Assembly (NCBI GenBank): GCA_024653405.1
Contig: JANLGB010000004.1
Coordinates: 13,994 to 23,641 of the forward strand
Source: Candidatus Saccharicenans sp.
Lineage (GTDB): Bacteria; Acidobacteriota; Aminicenantia; Aminicenantales; Saccharicenantaceae
DNA: 9,648 nt
Direction: 5' to 3'
Position numbers and translations under genes: made by a program
Notes under the pieces: model-generated
Database searches by the model: none
What the model saw: only the letters and a program-made list of their open reading frames with translations
Told to the model about the DNA's origin: nothing
Shown here: positions 7,178 through 9,648 of the stretch, piece after piece
Layout: every line of letters starts with the position of its first letter
How positions within the stretch are numbered: position 1 is the stretch's first letter

Positions 7178-7294
7178 TTATTTCTCACTTACCGCACAGC
7201 GAATGAGCTTCGGATATTCTTCTTGAATGGCGAAATAGAGTTTTCCCTGGTAATCGCAGGCTTTTAACTGCCCGGGAAGCTTCAAGCTTCCCAT
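7178..7294 (-). pseudogene. Probable C-terminal remnant of a lost gene (38 codons)
   Basis: Starting from the ATG at 7294-7292 the minus strand encodes MGSLKLPGQLKACDYQGKLY and then FAIQEEYPKLIRCAVSEK before TAA at 7180-7178. The pattern YQGKLYFAIQEEYPKLIRC resembles the last blade of a 6-bladed beta-propeller (NHL-like) protein, but that is only an impression. No ribosome-binding site precedes the ATG and the open frame fades upstream, so it is more likely the tail of a degraded gene than a small protein. It lies 46 bases beyond the end of the broken lipoprotein gene, in the same direction. Confidence 0.45.
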
Positions 7295-7340
7295 TGAGGC
7301 TACGACACAAAGTTCTAATCTGTTTATACAATCAGAAAAT

Positions 7341-7844
7341 TTACCAGACCGCCCCCACGATATTGTTCAGGGATCTTAGGTACCTTTCTCCTTTGCCCGA
7401 GACGATGACCCTGACGACGACGTCAGCCTTGGTGCTCACTTCCCATTTCGGGCCGCCGCTGGCAGAAAGAGCAATCTTGTTGGGTTAGGCCTGGCTATAG
7501 GGACGTTCTTCATTGGTAAGCTGGGTGGTCCAGGTCTCGGTTCCGTTGGTCACCCAGACTCTATCGGCTCCAATATAATCAGGAAATTGATCCGACCCCT
7601 CAGCCTTTAAAAAAACAACTAAGTGAAGCGGCGACCCTTCAGGGTGTGCGCCCGGCATTAAATCTAAGTATTAATACACCTCCATAGTTATTTTCGCGCT
7701 ATTGACCACCAGCACCTCGGGAATAAGGTCAATGTCCTCAAGCGGAGAGAATGGGTTCCGGCAGGCTGGTCCAGCGGTCAGGATAAGGGTAAGGCAAAAG
7801 GCCAACAACAAATGTACATTCGAATAAAACCTAACCCTCCTCAT
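7341..7844 (-). pseudogene. Lipoprotein gene with two in-frame TAA stops
   Basis: On the minus strand ATG (7844-7842) has a strong ribosome-binding site AAGGAG (complement of 7855-7860) and a good promoter upstream. The single frame runs 167 codons to TAA at 7343-7341, interrupted only by TAA at codon 58 (7673-7671) and codon 120 (7487-7485). There is no frameshift. It opens with a signal peptide (MRRVRFYSNVHLLLAFCLTL, then ILTAGPAC) with C28 as likely lipidated cysteine. After the first stop it reads YLDLMPGAHPEGSPLHLVVF and later IGADRVWVTNGTETWTTQL, and after the second ALSASGGPKWEVSTKADVVV followed by RVIVSGKGERYLRS. The alternating hydrophobic pattern suggests a small beta-sandwich (Ig-like) domain. 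I do not recognise the family. It is most likely a recent pseudogene; sequencing error or stop read-through are alternatives. Confidence 0.82.
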
Positions 7845-7865
7845 CGCTTTCGGCTCCTTAATATA

Positions 7866-7895
7866 AATTTATTGACTCGAAACTAAACTTGTCAA
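7866..7895 (-). promoter_or_regulatory. Sigma70-type promoter of the broken lipoprotein gene
   Basis: On the minus strand a perfect TTGACA (complement of 7890-7895) is followed after 18 bases by TAAATT (complement of 7866-7871). Transcription would start near 7859, just ahead of the AAGGAG element. TTGAC/GTCAA also forms a 5-bp inverted repeat across the spacer. The intact promoter argues for recent loss of the gene. Confidence 0.5.
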
Positions 7896-8089
7896 GCTCC
7901 GACCCTGGGGAAAGAATTGACTGATTGGGCGCCTGCGGCTATTATTTATTTGATTTTCTGACAATTATGAAATACCAGGACTATTCCTCTTTTAGGTGGT
8001 CTGGCTCATATCAATTTTTTTGCCTGCCTAAAAAACCGGGGTGCAATATCTAAGATTAAAGTGTATTATGACAAAAAAGGAATAGGACG

Positions 8090-8356
8090 ATGCTCAAGAC
8101 GTTTCTTTGGGTGATGATTGGCGTGGGATTGTTATTTGGCCTTGACCGCCTCTTCCTATTCATGGAAAGCCGGGGGTGGATATACTATCGCCGGAAAAAA
8201 CCGAGCTCTAGCGCCCTGAGTAATGCCTGCCTGGAAGTTCAGCAGCTTCTGGAACCCTCCAAAAAGTATATTGTCGAAATAAAGAAGGATGAAAAGCGAG
8301 AGCCACAAGAAACAGGTGACCCGCTGGTCGAGAATGAAGAACAAAAACTTCCATAG
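8090..8356 (+). CDS. Small single-span membrane protein
   Basis: This is an 88-residue protein with one N-terminal hydrophobic helix (about residues 4-25, FLWVMIGVGLLFGLDRLFLF). It is followed by an aromatic/basic juxtamembrane stretch RGWIYYRRKKP (28-38) and a short amphipathic region with ALSNACLEVQQLLEPSKKYI (42-61). The tail is strongly charged (KKDEKREPQETGDP). The basic cluster after the helix predicts that the soluble tail stays in the cytoplasm. AAAGGA at 8076-8081 sits 8 bases before the ATG, a good ribosome-binding site, and TATTAT (8064-8069) could be a -10 element. I cannot name a family; the RGWIYYR...LEVQQLLEPSK pattern looks like a conserved short hypothetical protein seen near housekeeping genes. 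It is separated from the phosphoesterase by 267 bases, so a shared transcript is possible but not evident. Existence of the gene is likely; function is unknown. Confidence 0.72.
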   Translation: MLKTFLWVMIGVGLLFGLDRLFLFMESRGWIYYRRKKPSSSALSNACLEVQQLLEPSKKYIVEIKKDEKREPQETGDPLVENEEQKLP

Positions 8357-8623
8357 ATCGGTGCTGATCAGTCCTGAAGTTAATTCTTTGTTAAGAATAC
8401 CGAGGAAGTGCTTATCCGGGGTAAAATAGTAATTGATGGACAGCCAATCTGATTTTTGCTGTCAAGCGGCCAAAATTTTAATCGATCGCTTCGTTATGGG
8501 CATCTGAGGAGATTGGAGTTTACCAGAAGCAGCAAGAATTCTTTTAGCCCAGACTGTTCCTTGGGTTTATGGGTTTAGGCTTTATGACTGTCATAATAAT
8601 CTGAGTTGAGATGGAGGGAAACG
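8357..8623. other. Intergenic region before the phosphoesterase
   Basis: No gene is supported. An AT-rich hairpin ATTCTT/AAGAAT (8383-8388 and 8393-8398) follows the small membrane protein gene but lacks a T-tract. CATAAT (8592-8597) is a reasonable -10 candidate for the phosphoesterase, without a good -35 at proper spacing. Confidence 0.4.
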
Positions 8624-9412
8624 ATGAAAATAGCCATATTTTCGGATATTCATGGCAACCTGTTTGCCTTGCAGGCGGTTCTGGATGATATCCGGGAACG
8701 CGGGGTAGATATGGTTTTCTGCGGAGGTGACTTGGTAGGTTATGGGGCGCACCCCAATGAAGTCATCAGCCTCATTCGCCAGCATCAAATTCCAACTATC
8801 ATGGGCAACTATGACCAGGGAATCGGCAACGACTCGGATGACTGTGGCTGCGCTTACCGCGATGAGCTGTCTAAGGCCTTGGGCAAGCGCTCGATTGCCT
8901 GGACCAAGGAAAAAGTTACACCCGAGAATAAAGCCTGTTTGCGAAACCTTCCCGAGCGCCTCAGCCTGACTATAAATGGCAAAAAAATATTGATGGTGCA
9001 CGGCAGTCCGCGCAAAATCAACGAGTATCTGTTTGAAGACCGGCCGGTCGGTTCGGTGGTAAGATTTTTTGAAGGCGAAAAGGTGGATATCATCACCTGC
9101 GGTCATACCCATCTACCTTACGTTCGACAGATGATAATTGAAGAAGGATTGGAAACAGTAACCGGACCTGACGGACAGCCCACTTCCAGGCTCAAGCCGG
9201 GGGGGATATATATTTTGGTCAACAGCGGCAGCGTTGGTGAGCCTAAGGACGGAGATCTGCGAGCAGGCTATGCGCTCCTCGATTTTATGGACGGTGGCAT
9301 AAAGTATGAAATTGTGCGCGTACCTTATGAGGTAGAAGCCGCCGCCCGGGCAGTCGAACAGAGCGGCCTTCCGGTGGAATATGCCGACATGCTCCGCCGT
9401 GCCTCCGGCTGA
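8624..9412 (+). CDS. Calcineurin-like metallophosphoesterase (YfcE/MJ0936-type)
   Basis: This cytosolic, 262-residue enzyme belongs to the calcineurin-like phosphoesterase superfamily (Metallophos_2 type). Members use two divalent metals to cleave phosphodiesters or phosphomonoesters; the physiological substrate is not predictable. The metal-binding set is complete: D8 and H10 in SDIHGN, D36 in GGDLVGYG, N62 in GNYD, H126 in MVHGSPR, and H161/H163 in GHTHLP. NSGSVGEPKDGD (200-211) is the usual C-terminal signature. The start is the ATG at 8624, with GGAGGG (8613-8618) 5 bases ahead. A TTG at 8606 would add six residues upstream, but it overlaps the ribosome-binding site and the domain begins right at MKIAIFSDIHGN. 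The C-terminal 40 residues extend a little beyond the core fold. It ends 5 bases before a short repeat unit and converges on a minus-strand gene. It appears intact and functional. Confidence 0.93.
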   Translation: MKIAIFSDIHGNLFALQAVLDDIRERGVDMVFCGGDLVGYGAHPNEVISLIRQHQIPTIMGNYDQGIGNDSDDCGCAYRDELSKALGKRSIAWTKEKVTPENKACLRNLPERLSLTINGKKILMVHGSPRKINEYLFEDRPVGSVVRFFEGEKVDIITCGHTHLPYVRQMIIEEGLETVTGPDGQPTSRLKPGGIYILVNSGSVGEPKDGDLRAGYALLDFMDGGIKYEIVRVPYEVEAAARAVEQSGLPVEYADMLRRASG

Positions 9413-9416
9413 AAAA

Positions 9417-9449
9417 CGGGGGACACACTACATATTTCCTAATTTTTTT
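9417..9449 (+). repeat. Solo copy of the short repeat between converging genes
   Basis: The unit reads CGGGGGACACACTACATA followed by TTTCCTAATTTTTTT, matching the cluster units (GGGACACCCTA, then TTTTTCCTATTTT) with several differences. The GGG/CCC pairing is lost here, so the hairpin is poor. It has the same orientation relative to the upstream plus-strand gene as the cluster after the glycosidase. It also contains the stop codon of the minus-strand gene at 9439-9441. Confidence 0.7.
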
Positions 9450-9648
9450 GCTTATAGCTGGAAGGCTTTATCGGGAATTCAGAGAGAAATCTGTGTGGCA
9501 GAGGGACAGTTTCCACTTTCAGCCCTTGGCCTATATAGATAAAAGATGGATATTCAATCAACTTTCCGGATGGATCATTCTTAATATAATAAACCCCATT
9601 AAATCAGCGGTCAGTATAATATAATTCCGCTCCTCACCGTTATCGGCT
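9439..9648 (-). pseudogene. C-terminal end of a gene entering from the right, with an apparent frameshift
   Basis: On the minus strand the last 52 or so codons read FNGVYYIKNDPSGKLIEYPS, then FIYIGQGLKVETVPLPHRFL and SEFPIKPSSYKQKN, ending in TAG at 9441-9439. Upstream, in a different frame, the edge encodes ADNGEERNYIILTAD. One missing T in the GATTTAAT stretch near 9598-9605 would join the two frames smoothly as ILTAD-FNGVYY. The frame used downstream is blocked by TGA and TAA upstream of that point, so the break is real in this sequence. The family is not recognised. Either this is a decaying gene or there is a one-base assembly error. The stop codon lies inside the solo repeat unit. Confidence 0.6.

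Noticed and set aside
7294..7488. A 64-codon plus-strand frame
   Set aside because: It lies antisense to the broken lipoprotein gene, lacks a ribosome-binding site, and its peptide has no protein-like pattern; it is a shadow of the pseudogene.
8383..8398. ATTCTT/AAGAAT hairpin after the small membrane protein gene
   Set aside because: Weak AT-only stem with no T-tract; not supported as a terminator.
8591..9112. Long minus-strand frame of 173 codons
   Set aside because: Fully antisense to the metallophosphoesterase, whose complete active-site motifs prove the plus strand is coding.

Overview
The window looks like a chromosomal piece from an uncultured, didermic (Gram-negative-type) bacterium with moderate GC. 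It encodes a lipobox-bearing exported glycosidase, a second Sec-type exported protein and a broken lipoprotein gene. An Aminicenantes- or Acidobacteria-like source would fit, but that is an impression and not demonstrated from the sequence. No rRNA, tRNA, CRISPR array or complete insertion sequence was seen.

Layout from left to right. (1) 259-1674, minus: a 12-helix APC-superfamily amino acid permease. (2) 1949-2689, minus: an exported protein of unknown function; a strong ribosome-binding site moves its start 24 bases inward from the longest open frame. (3) A 445-base divergent control region. (4) 3135-6668, plus: a 1177-residue GH106-type glycoside hydrolase lipoprotein (probable alpha-L-rhamnosidase). 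A roughly 150-residue, A-rich, low-complexity segment with 30-bp tandem repeats separates its catalytic part from its C-terminal sugar-binding-like domain. (5) 6651-6924: a cluster of short, partly palindromic repeats that begins inside the last codons of the glycosidase. (6) 7006-7895: a graveyard of minus-strand coding remnants. The clearest is a lipoprotein gene of 167 codons with an intact promoter, ribosome-binding site and signal peptide but two in-frame TAA stops. (7) 8090-8356, plus: a small single-span membrane protein. (8) 8624-9412, plus: a complete metallophosphoesterase. (9) 9439-9648, minus: the C-terminal end of a gene entering from the right, with an apparent one-base frameshift. 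A solitary copy of the short repeat lies between the converging ends of (8) and (9).

How the genes relate. No clear multi-gene operon is visible. The glycosidase would act on rhamnose-containing glycans outside the cytoplasm, and the permease imports or exchanges amino acids. The phosphoesterase is a cytosolic housekeeping-type enzyme. The most distinctive features are the short hairpin repeat family that colonises gene 3' ends and supplies stop codons, the expanded linker in the glycosidase, and the pseudogene whose reading frame is unbroken apart from two identical nonsense codons.
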